Numbered from the stretch's first letter, positions 34,131-47,209 are shown. The stretch: 64,000 bases of DNA from Serripes groenlandicus (GCA_031761405.1 JASEVX010000012.1:23795165-23859164), one strand, 5' to 3'. A program made the numbers and translations. Notes: generated by a model not told the origin, from the letters alone.

Positions 34131-35064
34131 TACTCTGGACAGTAAAATAGAGAACCCTTCTATTGAATTTGTAAATGTAGTCTGGTTCCTTAAAATAACA
34201 TGCTATGATATATTACGCAGTAATTAGACGAAGAATCCTCGTCCCGTATTCACTAAACTTTTCAATTTAGATATTTGTCTAAATCTAAATCTTAATATTT
34301 AGTCCAAGTTTTAGATTTAATCCGTATTCACCAACGCGTTTTTAAACCGATCTCAATTTGGTCTAGTGTGAAAATGTCGTAAGCGGCCACGCAGCGACTC
34401 TGGTTCCCGAATCAAGTTAAGAGCTAAAATAAAAGACAGTACCATTCATCTATAGTCTATTTATAGATTTTCATTTTTATCGCAATTTCACATACATTTT
34501 TCATTTGCTTTGCTTTTAATAATCTGACTTTCATGTTCAGTACATACTGGATTCAAAGTTAACTTTGAGTAAAATTGTAATTGCAAAATGCAGACATGAA
34601 AATATTTAAACCACAGAAATATCTGTTTCAAGACCAATTTCGTTCTTTTTCGCTGTTGCAGTTCCACATTTCATGAATATCGTGGTAAACACGATATCGG
34701 TGTATTTTGCCTAGCCTACAACATGTTTTATCACGGATGCGATGTGAACATCCAGAATACTTAAATGAAATGAAATCTTCTGGTTCTTACAAACAAAGTG
34801 TGATCGGATTAACTGAACTGTATTTAACTTATCACTGTAAATGTAGACAGCATTTGAACTCTTATATCAACTGGTAAATTTACAGTTTGAGAAATAAATT
34901 AAAGTAAATTTTCAAGCACTGGTTTAACGTTTTCAAAAAAAATGAAACTAGTTCCTATGTTAAGCCTTTCCCTTATACGTAGCACATTAAGTCAAAATTG
35001 GAACATCTTGCTAAATGAAGGTATAATTTATGGACATAAAGTAGAAAACATTGTAGCAAAAGGA

Positions 35065-35862
35065 TAAATTCCTCGTGATCAATTTCTGTTTTTGTCACAA
35101 TGTTTTCAAAAGTCGCAGCTATTGTCAGTCTTTCGGATTACGTGTACATAGAAATACGTTTACTTGATTTTCTGAATGCTAATCACGACACGAGTTCACA
35201 TCAGTTTCGTCAAATCGAGATTGTGCGTTTGTAATCCGACAGCTTTGATTTTCAATTGCTCAATTTGCCACAATAATTTCAACTGTTTTCAATTATTTTA
35301 CTATCATTTATAGAGATTTTCTATGATTGGTACTTGATGATTTTAAAGTCTGTCAGAGTAAACTTCATTGAAATCATTGTAGCAAAAGGAGAAATTACTC
35401 ATAATGAGCAATATCTGCATTTGCCACAATAATTCAACACTTTTTAATTATCATACGATCATTTATAGAGATTTCTTTTACTTGATAATTTCAAAGTCGT
35501 CTACTGCAGATTTGTTTTATGTGGGAAACCCTTATCCATTATCATGACTTACCGGTACAAACGAAAAACAGATTTTCTGTGTGTCAGCATTATTTGATAA
35601 AACATTATCATAACAGGGCGTGTGTTCAATACAAATAGTTGATTGTTTTTGGTACTAATTTAAATTTATCATAACCTCTTGTCCATTTATCTTTAGTATT
35701 ATATGTCACTTTTTATGATCAGCTTAACCCTAAATTATCTCATTCACTTAAAACACAGACCCTGCCAGGTTAAATATCCTACATAAAACTTATCTTCAAT
35801 AATCGATATCAGCATTACTGACTACAGATTAAATTGTTCTAATGTTTGTGGATTTAAATGAT
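35065..35862. repeat. Copy-B-only segment with MITE pieces
   Basis: Copy A goes directly from the equivalent of 35064 to that of 35863 (near 1530). The segment contains parts of TTAA-type MITEs: GGAGAAATTACTCATAATGA near 35390 and GTCGTCTACTGCAGATTTG near 35500. Confidence 0.65.
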
Positions 35863-36336
35863 CCTTTATCTTATTTCTTCATGTGAAACGAAATATTGCG
35901 GCTTCTCTTTGATGCTTTGCATCAAACATCCGTCTTGTTATATACCTTGTATAAGTTTTAAGACAGAATAAAGACAAAATATACAATTTCTATATTTTAA
36001 AAAACGACATAACACAATTTACATATAAAATAAAATGTATGATTGACGTTTGAACCACGCCCCACTTCCTCATTATGGATCACGTGAATTCATATTTCAT
36101 TGACGTCATATCATACCATGTATTTGCACCGGGAAAATTGCAGGTATATACTACCAATCTATATCAGTCTTTGCATCAACATAGCCTAATCAAGATCTAC
36201 ACTGTTACATATCACTTAAACAAGCTTATTAGAAGATTCTGCGTTCTTGTGTAGTTTCAATAAGACTGAGCCGGCTGACAAGATGATCTTGACCTACACT
36301 CCTCAGAAGAACTTTTACCGTCGCACAGGCACATAT

Positions 36337-36843
36337 GAGCCGTCCCGCGAGAAAAACCAACACTGCGGCCTATGCGTAATGTATCGTCCCAGATCAGCCT
36401 GTGCAGTCCGCACATACTGATCTGGGCCGAAACATGCCGTCTCAGGGGGATAGAGGTATAGAGTTGTGATTCCCGAAACAGAAAATCCTCGAAAAGCGAA
36501 ACGTTTCCGTCCAGGTTAGCCTGCGCGGCATGCTTAACCTGATCCGAATCGATACATTACGCGGAGTCCATACTGTTGGTTTTCTCGCGGGACGGCGGAG
36601 CAATCCGCTGTGGTCGAGTGGTTAGCGTCGGGGATTTCGAAACCGGGTGTCCCGGGTTCGATCCCCAGTCGCGGCACTACGGTCATGTTGGAGTGCCCTT
36701 GGGCAAGGCACATTTGCTAGCCTAGTACTGGTTTGTTTACCCAGGGATCATGAATAATTAAATTTAATTGCGCTAAATGACCTTAGCTGTCGATGCGCCA
36801 TAAAACAATATACATTCATTCATTCATTCTCGCGGGACGGCTC
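36337..36843. mobile_element. MITE with GAGC..GTCCCGCGAG ends, interrupted (copy B)
   Basis: Same insertion as 3873-4133. Its right terminal repeat is split by the SINE at 36597-36827. Confidence 0.85.
36597..36827 (+). mobile_element. tRNA-Ser-like SINE with 14-bp target duplication, copy B only
   Basis: Head TGGTCGAGTGGTTAGCG and GGGTTCGATCCCC (A and B boxes), body CTTGGGCAAGGCACATTTGC, tail CATTCATTCA. Flanked by TCTCGCGGGACGGC at 36583-36596 and 36828-36841; copy A has the empty site near 4117-4131. A sister copy is at 47210-47437. Confidence 0.95.
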
Positions 36844-36896
36844 ATATATACAATTTAGTCAGAGAACTAGGATGCACAGTAATATTTATATGTGTA

Positions 36897-37290
36897 TGCA
36901 ACAGTCCTAAAATATCTGATCAGACCAGGGCTTGAATCTTTGACCGATCGATACGAAGGAGAGTGCTCTACCACGTCGCTTTAAAAGCTGGCTCTATAGC
37001 AAGGCAGCATACGTATGTATATATCTTGGCTACATATACCACCTCTTTATTTGAAATTCGATCTCGAACTGCCGGCTTCTGAGAATGTTGTGAAACATTT
37101 TCGATGTTGTTCCTGTGAATAGTGTAGCCCCACGTTGGGCGCCAATGTAACAGCCCCACAAGATTCAACCTGACCAGGGCTCGAACATTGGAACCTCTTT
37201 ATACGAAGGCGAAGGCGAACGCTTTAACACGTCGCTACAAAAACTATATCAATAGCGAGGCAGTATAAGTGTCCCCTTATATATACATTT
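36897..37290 (-). mobile_element. LTR-retroelement remnant with tRNA-like sequence (copy B)
   Basis: Copy B counterpart of 4187-4560. The lysine-type primer-binding site is intact at 37127-37144, followed by TGTAACAG. Confidence 0.5.
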
Positions 37291-37589
37291 GCTACATACA
37301 ATTAACATAACCACTACGAATAAGTCCTTTGTAAACATTTGATATGTTCCTTTCTAATTTATGTTTTTTTGTCCTTTGACACACCAGGTTCGATATTACA
37401 CCACTAAACATGTGCTATTTCCCTCTCTAATTTATGTTTTTTATACAGCAGATTTGATACCAGCGCTGTCATAGAAACTATCAGTGCGACAAGGCAGTAT
37501 AAGTGTCTCCTTTATATACATTGGATACATATAAATAACATAACCACTAAGAATGATTCCTTTGACACACCAGGGCCGATATTACACAA

Positions 37590-37777
37590 CTAAACATGTG
37601 ATATTTCCCTTTCTAATTTATGTTTTGTGTAGAGCAGATGTGATACCAGCGCTGTCACAGCCACTATCAGTGCAACAAGTTTTAAAAAGTTCACAACGTT
37701 TTGGTCCATTTGATTAACACGCTCTGGGTCCCTTAACATGGATATATATGCCGGGAAGCATATAACGATATATATAC
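37590..37777 (-). CDS. Copy B exon 3
   Basis: Same length and acceptor (GTTGCAG) as copy A exon 3; ends EISHV and stop at 37590-37592. Confidence 0.88.
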
Positions 37778-40700
37778 CTGCAACATAGAAAACAAAAATA
37801 TGAGCCATATCTAGCGATCCTCGAGTCTTAATGCACATGCAGCCGAGTCCGGTACCTCAGTCGGTAGCGACGCGGGCTGTCAATACAGGGGTCTTGAGTT
37901 CGAACCCCAGCTCGGCCAACATTCTTTCCGACGTTTGACAAAATTCACTGTGATCAGCGTCATTCGTCTTCAACCAATGGGCTTACAGTCTATGTGGAAA
38001 AGCAGCCAGTTGCTTTGAAAGTATGTTGTGTGGTGTACCGGTTTCGTTAAGCCTTGATACACATGAGTTGGTGAACTGGTCGCCGTGATGTGACTGTAAA
38101 GTTGTTGAAAACTGCGTTTAACTCCAATCAATCAATCAACCAACTTAAATTGCACCTGTGTTCAGTGAGGACCCGTGTGGGCCTGTGGATCTGCATCACG
38201 GTTAGACCCCCGGTCGAGTAATACCGAATATTTTAACCCTTTTCCATAGCAGACTTTTGAAAAAATTGTAGCCACATGTGAAATTGCTCATGATGAGCAA
38301 TTTCTCATTTGGCCACAATTTTTTCAAATTTATTTAACAATTAAACTATCTCTTATGGAGATCTTTTCAGGTTTTTGTCACTATGTTTTCAAAGTCGTCT
38401 GCTGCAGATGTGTTGTTTGTGGGTACGGGATACAACTGGTAGTAAAGGTGATATCATTATGACTATAGCATCGGTGTCGGGGTATATAAATGAAACTCTG
38501 TTGAAAGCGATGTAAAAGAATACACTTTATATATCAGACGATAAACATGCATTTCATTTACACAAAATACTTCGGCAAAAAGAGAAATAAATCCCTGCTT
38601 ATTTTATATTCACACATTTAATCAGAGCTGTAGATAAGTGTAGTTTTGAGTATTGTAAAATCCGTTTTAGCCCCAGTAACATTATGCTGTGGGTGCTCAA
38701 AAGAATAGTCCGAATGAGAAGATTCTTTTGAGTAGCCACAACATACGGTTTGGTTGGATCATAGGGAAGATAGTGTGGGGAAAAGATCTGCATACCCCTC
38801 CTAATCTAAACCTCTGTGTACAATGGGAAGCTGAAAAAGGCTTAACAATCACAGCAGTAACGGTGAAATTCGACAGGTCGGACACAGGTGTTCAACCTAA
38901 CTTCGAGCTCATCTCCGCTTATAAACCTATGATGCAACTAGTGACAGCATGTATTGCGTATCACATATAAATTAAACACCTTAATATGAAACTTATAAGA
39001 GATTTAACTTAATTAGCGCATTTTGTTTATTCAATACATGTCATAAAATGTGTATACGTTCGAAAAAGTTTGTCTGATATTGTATACTTTAATCCATATT
39101 ATAACATATTATTTCATTGGTCGCTGCTTGCCTTAAAATATATGTAAGTAAAGATGCAGGCCTTTGTCCGTCCTTTCAATTTTCACCTTTAACTATTTCA
39201 GCGCCAAAGGCAATATTGAGGTTTTTGCAAACAATACTGATTCAGGCGAGTCAGCTCGTAACGAGCTGTCTCACCTGAAATCAGAATTGTTTGTCTTTTA
39301 GTTATCAAAATAGTCCAAACTGTTATTACATTATTATTGGAGACGCCCGATTTTGAACATGGAAGAGTCTACTTTAAACAATTCGGCGCTGAAAGAGTTA
39401 ATGTCTTGAGTATGATTCTAGTGTTCGTAAACTGGTGCTGTGCGGATAAAAGTCCACGTGACCAGTAATAAGGGAAAATAGTAAGCTTCATTCTGACGCA
39501 GAGCGCTTTATGCGATCGTCTTTTTTTATAAAATTGTGTATCGGACCAAAATGCAAACATGGGTCAAAACCGACTGACGAGAAAGCTACATCTCTTGTCT
39601 ATATATGATAGGGTATACTAGTATATGTTTAATAGCTTGCCAGGCTCCCAAGTTTGGATGCTTAATTCAACATTTTTGTCTTAATATTACTAGAATTCAC
39701 TATGGTCTCTTCCAATTGCAAACAGGGACAAATCCATTTAAAAATTGCAGCATTCGTTAAAATTAATTAACAATTAGGGACATAAGTGATTATTATATTA
39801 TCTCCCTTGTCAGATAAAGACCAAGGAAGACCAAATAGTTGGTAGGTCCTTTTAGTTGGAATGCTTTGTCTTTATCGCTATTTCGCAATGAGATATTGCA
39901 ATTACTCTGTACACATTAATCATAAATGTGTTAATTAAAGTGATCATTCAAAAGAGAAAATTTACATAGCAGTGTTTAAAGAAAACAAATGTGGAATTAC
40001 TGTTTCAATCTAATAACAGTTGGCCAAGAAAATGCAACTATAAGTGCACCATCCAGTGCAAAGAAACCAATGATAAAAACAGAGGAAACCAAATGATAGG
40101 ACCTAGCTAGATGTAGGGATAAGTAAAGGGAGATATCTGACGGATGTTTCCCATTAAGCATGCGTTTCGACTGTAGTTAAACATATCTTCGCATGTAGGA
40201 GCTCAATGTACTTGTCTTACCTGCCAAAATGATGAATACGTTTGAAATGAAGTCCATCGTTCCGTATATGGATGTGTCCTTGACCCTTTTCTGAATCAAG
40301 GTCATAACCAGGGCAACGATCATCAAACAAGCTGCTGAAACAGCCAGCATTTTAACGACTGTCCATTCCTTTAATGCATCTGTAAACAAAATCAAAACTA
40401 GTTTAGATTGTGATATAAAGTTCCAATTACCTTCCTTGAAGCCAAGGTATACCTTATACTCTGTAAGGCCTTTCCATTGAAACCTTTGTTTTTATCATTA
40501 TATCCGATTGGGATATTAGTGCTATTAATATTCTTCAATGCGTTGATTAATTGAAGAAAATCAGCATATCAGTTTACTGATAAACTGAAGAAATAACATT
40601 CAGTCGACTTTCATTGTGTTAATTTTTTTGTAACATTAGCAATGAATCTAAATAAACGTAGTTCGATATAAAATTCGAGAGAATACTTCTATATACACAG

Positions 40701-42346
40701 CTCTGTCAATTAACTTTTACACGATATCGGACGGGAAATCTGGAAAAAAATCACCACGGAATATAATCCGTTTTCTAAATCAATCCCCCGAAGTCGTTTC
40801 ATTGTCTTCAAAACTTAGGATCGATGATAATTTCTAAATTATCAAACATTATCTTAAGACAAAACTAATTATTGATAATGAAGGATCGATGATAATTACT
40901 AAATTATCAAACATTATCTTAAGACAAAACTGTTTATTGATAATGAAGGATCAATGATACTTTCTAAATTATCAAACATTATCTTAAGACAAAACTGTTT
41001 ATTGATAATGATGGATCGATGATACTTTCTAAATTATCAAACATTATCTTAAGACAAAACTAATTATTGATAATGAAGAATCGATGATACTTTCTAAATT
41101 ATCAAACATTATCTTAAGACAAAACTATTTATTGGTAATGAAGGATCGATGTTCCTTTTTAATTATCAAACATTATCTTAAGACAAAACTATTTATTGAT
41201 AATGAAGGATCGATGTTCCTCTTTAATTATCAAACATTATCTTAAGACAAAACTATTTATTGATAATGAAGGATCGATGATACTTTATAAATTATCATAG
41301 GGCATGGGGCATAGTTGCAACAACTTGTGAACTGATTTTGGATATTGCCTGTCAATCCTGGGGGGGCTGGATGAATTTGAACCCCAGATGTCTAGCCGTG
41401 ATAGCTCGGCCGGCAGCAACGTCGGATATCAATCCGGCTCGAAACACGGCTCGGCCATTCATCCTTACCGATGTGTGAATAATCTGTGTGACAAGCGTCA
41501 TTCGTTTTTCATCGATAGGTTAAATAGTCTACATGTATGCTGGAAGGTAGCCAGTTTCCTGGGAAGAATTGTGTGTGTAAAACATTCTCCTTTATAGACG
41601 TAACTCTTGAATGGTAGGATATGAACGTTCCGTGTAACTGACGATACGCAACAATAAATCTGCGATACTTGGCTTTGTACTGTGCAACGAGGCGCGTAGA
41701 CAAAATGATATCTGGCCAGATCGAAGGGTGAAAGAGAAGTAATTCTGCCCACGATCCTTTTGCTTCAAATCTAGTTTGACTTTTAGGACAGAATAATTAG
41801 TTTTTATTGGTTTTTAATCTACTAGGTTTTTGTCCATTAACCTTGTACGTTCGCATCACCTGGTTTTGGGCAAATATACTCTACACAGCGTTCTTCACAG
41901 ACAACAGACTCTGTTCCCATTCCCCACTGTCAGTTATTAATGTGAGGAACACGAACGACGTTTGCCATAATGACTTTTGTCAAATATGGGGAAGAATGAA
42001 TGGCCGAGCAGTTATTCGAACTCACGGCTCCTTGGTCGATAATCCTTGTCGTTACAAATTGCGCTTTCGCGGCTTGATGAAATTTAATTGACTAAGCGTT
42101 ACAAGCTTGATGACATTTAAATGATAAACATCAAAGTATATTACCATATTTATCCACCACGGATTTTGCCCAAATATGTCGTGTTTTGCCCTCGTCTTTC
42201 CACGTGATAGCCGAGAATACTGGTGACGTCAAAACGGTCTTTTGCTGCTCACTTTCGGACCACATATCCAGCAACACGGCCGTTACTAAGCAACCAAATG
42301 CCACCGATGACATTGTGTAATTAAGCTTCCGGATCCCTTTAGTCAT
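37590..42346 (-). CDS. Four-transmembrane membrane protein gene, copy B (3 exons)
   Basis: Joining 42145-42346, 40221-40379 and 37590-37777 gives 182 residues with the same phases, splice motifs and four hydrophobic segments as copy A. Relative to A the protein has 11 substitutions, among them I8L, V28M, G31E, N62K, R108G, K137R and K172T, and lacks one lysine of the KK at 36-37. That is about 94% identity, with no stop or frameshift. Intron 1 is only 1.8 kb because the 3.3-kb segment of copy A is absent. Upstream, four tandem copies of the start region could supply alternative starts or upstream frames. Either a paralogue or the other allele. Confidence 0.85.
37840..38140 (+). mobile_element. 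tRNA-derived SINE (copy B)
   Basis: Same insertion as 5180-5482, shared by both copies, so it predates their divergence. B box read as GAGTTCGAACCCC. Confidence 0.85.
38232..38440. mobile_element. TTAA-type palindromic MITE (copy B)
   Basis: Orthologous insertion to 5574-5785, with small deletions near the left end. Confidence 0.75.
39193..39397. mobile_element. 205-bp TTAA MITE, CTATTTCAGCGCC ends, copy B only
   Basis: Flanked by TTAA at 39189-39192 and 39398-39401. Copy A has a single TTAA at 6522-6525. Terminal repeats CTATTTCAGCGCC and GGCGCTGAAAGAG; inner hairpin AGCTCGTAACGAGCT. Confidence 0.92.
40221..40379 (-). CDS. Copy B exon 2
   Basis: 159 bases, acceptor TTTACAG and donor GTAAGA conserved with copy A. 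Changes S81A, I82V, V106I and R108G are mild for a membrane segment and its cytosolic loop. Confidence 0.88.
40815..41297. repeat. 65-bp satellite, about 7 units (copy B)
   Basis: Same array as 8425-9135 with fewer units; two neighbouring units carry the variant GATCGATGTTCC, a local homogenisation not seen in copy A. Confidence 0.95.
41393..41580 (+). mobile_element. Diverged SINE (copy B)
   Basis: Counterpart of 9217-9400, located just after the 65-bp satellite as in copy A. Confidence 0.55.
41852..42086 (-). mobile_element. SINE next to exon 1 donor (copy B)
   Basis: Shared insertion with 13264-13500; a short local duplication separates it from the donor at 42144. Confidence 0.65.
42145..42346 (-). 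CDS. Copy B exon 1
   Basis: Starts MTKGIRKLNY at 42346 and ends one base into a codon before donor GTAATA. This ATG is the one nearest the exon; four identical ATG contexts lie further upstream at 87-bp intervals, but each runs into a TGA after 25 codons, which decides this start. Confidence 0.85.
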
Positions 42347-42379
42347 ATTGTCTGATCAGTCATAAAGCACCATACTGTA

Positions 42380-42725
42380 AATAAACCCTACAGATGACAG
42401 TGTGTAATTAAGCTTCTGGATCCCTTTAGTCATAGTGTCTGTTCAGACATAAAGCACCACACTGTAAATAAACCCTACAGATGACATTGTGTAATTAAGC
42501 TTCCGGATCCCTTTAGTCATAGTGTCTGTTCAGACATAAAGCACCACACTGTAAATAAACCATACAGATGACAGTGTGTAATTAAGCTTCTGGATCCCTT
42601 TAGTCATAGTGTCTGCTCAGACATAAAGCACCACACTGTAAATAAACCCTACATATGACATTGTGTAATTAAGCTTCTGGATCCCTTTAGTCATAGTGTC
42701 TGTTCAGACATAAAGCATCACACTG
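42380..42725 (-). repeat. 87-bp array of the gene's start region, copy B only
   Basis: Four units upstream of exon 1, each holding the last bases of the 5' flank, an ATG and the first 13 or so codons (MTKGI then KLNYT). ATGs end at 42433, 42520, 42607 and 42694, exactly 87 apart, as is the true start at 42346. Each unit encodes a 25-codon frame ending in TGA nine bases before the next ATG. Copy A has one unit only. Confidence 0.93.
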
Positions 42726-42727
42726 CA

Positions 42728-43014
42728 CAGGGACTTTCTCCTCTAAAAATAAATATTACCCTATATATGCATAGATATTAACAAGGGTGGACACAGTTTT
42801 CTGGGTCGCCTCGCTTCAACTCATTTTTTTCAAAAGTATTCGAACAAATATATGAATTTGAAGTACGGAATCGATCAATAATGCTTTTCTCTGTCGAACT
42901 ATACCAAAATAACGTGAATTTGTTCTCTCTACGTATATTAATTCCTTTGAAATATTCGCGAATTCGCAAAAAGGACAACAACCTGGACCAAAAACGAAAG
43001 TACCTTCTATCGAC
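42728..43014. mobile_element. Half of the CAGGGACTT fold-back element, copy B only
   Basis: Matches the left arm and inner part of 51984-52568, starting CAGGGACTTTCTCCTCT. The right arm is missing and the piece joins a TTAA-type MITE. The equivalent site in copy A has neither this nor the 87-bp array. Confidence 0.75.
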
Positions 43015-43021
43015 ATACAAC

Positions 43022-43212
43022 AAATCTGTAGCAGACGACTTTGAAAACAAATTTTCAAAAATGTGCAAAATCCCATTAATGACAGTTTAATTATTGAATA
43101 GAGTTGAAAACATTGTGGAAAATATTGAAATTGCTCATCATGAGCAATTTCACATTCAAAAGTCGTCTGCTGCAGAGGCGTCTGAATGCGTCTATAGGTG
43201 GTAAAGGGTCAA
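43022..43212. mobile_element. TTAA-type MITE (copy B)
   Basis: Counterpart of 13805-13997. Its left side abuts the copy-B-only half fold-back element at 42728-43014. Confidence 0.7.
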
Positions 43213-43235
43213 ACATTTGTAACATAACATAGTGA

Positions 43236-43345
43236 AATGAAGCACATTTCCTAGCCTAGTACTGTTTTGTTTACCCAGGGATCATGAAAAAGTGAACTGT
43301 TGCCGTGATATAACTGAAATAATGTTGAAAACGGCGTAAATTCAC
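43236..43345 (+). mobile_element. SINE 3' fragment (copy B)
   Basis: Counterpart of 14014-14145, slightly shorter on its left. Confidence 0.65.
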
Positions 43346-43480
43346 AACTCTGAACAGAACAAAAGAAAACATTTTTCATTATGAGCAATTTCTCATTTTG
43401 CAAGATTTGTTTTCAACTCTATGTATTAATACTACGTTTTTATAAAGAGATTTTACACATTTTGGCATCGATATTTTCAA

Positions 43481-43781
43481 TTGTTGATTGAATAGGGTTT
43501 AACGCCGTTTTTAACAATTTTTCAGTCATATCACGGCGAGCAGTTCACCTACTCATGCGTTTCCTGGTTTTCCCACACCAGTACACCACACAACATACTT
43601 TTCAAGGAACTGGCTGCTTTTCAATATATACTGTTAAACAGCCCATTGGTGAAAGACGAATGACGCATGTCACAGTGACTTTTGTCAAACGTCGGAAAGA
43701 ATGTTGGCCGAGTTGGGATTCGAACTCACAACCCCTGGATTTAGAGACCGCAACGCTACCGACTGAGATACCAGGGCTCTG
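43481..43781 (-). mobile_element. SINE nested in a MITE (copy B)
   Basis: Shared insertion with 14304-14593, with duplications at 43466-43480 and 43782-43796. This copy keeps more of the tRNA head (ACTGAGATACCAGGGCTC region). Confidence 0.85.
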
Positions 43782-43951
43782 AATCGATATTTTCAAAGGC
43801 GTCTGCTGAAGATTTGTCGTATGCGGGAAAGCATTAATTGGTATTGCACATCTGTAAAACAGTACAGAAAGATTGTTAAGTATTTGTACATGTAGTACAC
43901 CCCTTAACTATCTGGGATCTGCATTATGACAGACAAATGTACCTGTTTAAG

Positions 43952-44100
<149 letters not shown>

Positions 44101-44254
44101 ACATGTGTAGGTAGATCATTTATTATTTCGAAATGGTTTACAACAAACAATGTATAATATACCTTCATAATTAGTCAAATATTGTTTAAATATCTTCACC
44201 CAGTCCCATGTTCCTTAGATTCACCAAAATATATGTTACGTCGCTTTATCAAAC

Positions 44255-44470
44255 GTTATAACTCTTTCGCTGTCAAAGGCTACTTTTCCACAAATAAAAC
44301 AAATGCAGAATCCGGTGAGACTTCTGGTAACGAGCCGTCTCTTCAGATATCTTCATTGTTTGCAACTTAGACATTACATTTTACTAAATTTCCTGTTGAT
44401 AAAAAATGGAGAGGTCCAATTTTCAACATGGTAGAGTGGACTTTGTGATATTCGGCAGTGAAATTGATAT
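44255..44470. mobile_element. Diverged fold-back MITE (copy B)
   Basis: Counterpart of 15213-15428. Confidence 0.6.
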
Positions 44471-44549
44471 ACAAAACATCCTGATATAACCTGCAATTAG
44501 TAGTCGAATATATCGCTCTGTAAAAGTGTTTTCAAACCTATTAAACTTC

Positions 44550-45385
44550 GATATTATTAACCCTTCGCATTATTTATCCATTCCTATTATTAGCCCTTCT
44601 TATACTATTCCCATTATTAACAGTTCCTATTATTAACCATTCCCACTATTAACTATTTATATTATTAAACCCTCGTATTAATAACCATTCCCATTATTAA
44701 CCATTCCTAGTAGTAAGCATTCCTATTGTTAACCATTATCATATTAACAGTTCCTTGTATTAGCCATTTCTATTATTAATAACCATTACCATTATTAACC
44801 ATTCCCATTATTAACAGTTCCTATTATTAACAATTCCTATTGTTAACCATTCCCATTATTAACTATTTCTATTATCAAACCCTCTTATTAACAACCATTA
44901 ATATTATTAACAGTTCCTTGTATTAGCCATTCCTATTATCAATAACCATTACTATTATTAACCATTCCCTTTATTAACAATTACTATTATTAACCATTCC
45001 CATTATTAACCATTCCAATTATCAACAATTCCATTCCAATTATTAACAATTCCATTCCAATTAAAAACCATTCCCATTATCACCAATTCCTATTTATATA
45101 ATTAACCATTTCCATTATTAACCATTCCTATTATTAACCATTCATATTATTAACCATTATTAACCATTCCCATTATTAACCATTAACATTATTAACCATT
45201 CCTATTATTAACCATTCCCATTTTTAACCACTCATAGTATTAACCCTTCCCATTATTACCCGTGCCCTTTAATGAACATTGCCATAGTTTACGATTCCCA
45301 TAATTTACGATTCCTATAATTAACCATTCCCATTACTAACCCTTCCCTTTATTAACCCTTACCATTACCCTTCTAATAATTAATC
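44550..45385. repeat. AT-rich array of CCATTATTAA-type units (copy B)
   Basis: Same locus as 15505-17965. The 367-bp higher-order expansion seen in copy A is absent; edges match copy A. Confidence 0.95.
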
Positions 45386-45572
45386 ATTATAATATCAGCT
45401 AAACAGTTAAATTTCATTGATATTGTTGTATAATTTCAAACTTAATTTCGAACATAAACTGAACCCTACATGTTAATTTATTGTAATTCTTTCCTTCCTT
45501 TTCAGGGTGGTCTAATTTTTGTTTCAAGATTTTTACGTTTTGTGATCAAATAGCTTCCAAAATATGTTGATA

Positions 45573-46008
45573 TTAAACCCTTTTCCACCTGCAAACGTAA
45601 TTTGACATATATTGTATAGCTGATAAACTTTGAAAACACTCATCTTCGCTAGCCAATGTGTCATTCACATAAAAAGAAAAAAGAAAATTGAATGGACAAA
45701 TCATCCTTGGCTTGTGGAGAAGGAAAAAACACTGTGCAAAACGGAAAGTCGTCTAAATGATAAATTTCTCTTTTTTTTTCAACAGCGCCTTTTTCAAAAT
45801 CGTCTGCAGTCGCCATATCCATTATACACGCACACATCAAGGTACAATGAGATTAAATCAGTAACAATTAATAGCAGACGGCTTTTTTGAAAACATAGTT
45901 TTCCACTTTTTGTCATAGGTTATCCATTCAATTATGGAGATTTGATATGTTTTGACAAAATACGTTCAAGGTCGTCTGCTGCAGAATTGTCGTATGAGGG
46001 AAAGGGTT
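45573..46008. mobile_element. Two TTAA-type MITEs, second internally deleted (copy B)
   Basis: Counterpart of 19917-20435. The second element has lost its left terminus and central hairpin but keeps the right end GAGGGAAAGGGTTAA. Confidence 0.65.
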
Positions 46009-47209
46009 AAACAACATAATGTTATCGGATTACACCTATTATAAAGATCACATTCCTTCCATGGATAGTGGCTTGCATAAGTTTAACCCCTTTACCGTTT
46101 GTAGACGAGTTTTGACGCATCTGTATCAAAATGTGCAATTTCCTCACTTGTAACACAGTTTTAAACAATATTTGATGACATATTATTTCGGCTATTACGA
46201 TTTTCAATATTTTTTCCGACATGTTTTTAAAGTCGTTATTTTTGTGTGTATATTAAGATGCTACGTTTCAGTTCGTCGTCATATCACTTATTAAGCTGAA
46301 TGTCATATGTTTAACGCTATCTACAATCATAATATGTATGTATTATATATGTTCATGCCCTGTTCGATATTTTCACATTCATTTTGTCATTATAATATTG
46401 TGTATTGCATTGTATTTGTGTTATAATATTTAATATTTACTATATTTTCACTGCTCTAAATTATTGTATTGTGGGCCGGTGGCCTTTGAATACTAGAAAT
46501 CAATAAACTGTACTACAAATTTGTTTAGCCTGGGAAAGGATAATTGTTGCAAAGTTTATACTTTCCCACATACAACAAAACTGCAGCCGAAAACTTTGAA
46601 AAAACATCTAAGTAAAAATAAGGAAATTCCATATAAGGGAAAGTTTCATTATTGAACATAGTACACAAGTTGTATGCTTCAGAGGCGTAGGTAGTACAGT
46701 CCGTGGTTAAAGTCGATGAGTCTGGTCGGTAGTAAATCTTATTGTCTGTTGATGTTTGAGAAAAGCGTATTCACGTTATAAGTAATAAGAACAGAACAGA
46801 ACACAACTTTTATTTGGACTTAAATAAGATGTTTCTCGTCCATACATGATTACCAGTTATTTTCAGGTCATAATAATAAAAACATCTATAAATCATACAC
46901 AAATATATAAATATATAAACATGTACATACATACATACACATATACATACATGTTTACAAAGTCGCACACACACATATATACAAACAAATGCTAATACTG
47001 ATAATTATATTAATATTGCTCATTATACAACATACATTTATTTACAGAATTTGTAAGTGCAAGAGAGAAAATTAAACATTTCATGTATATAAGTAGTTTC
47101 TTCTTATCACAAGAGCGTATTTAATATGACTGATCAGGTTATTGATCGTTGACTTGTCCGTAGAACATAACAATTCACACAGTTTATGTACACTAGGTCT
47201 ATCAATGAA

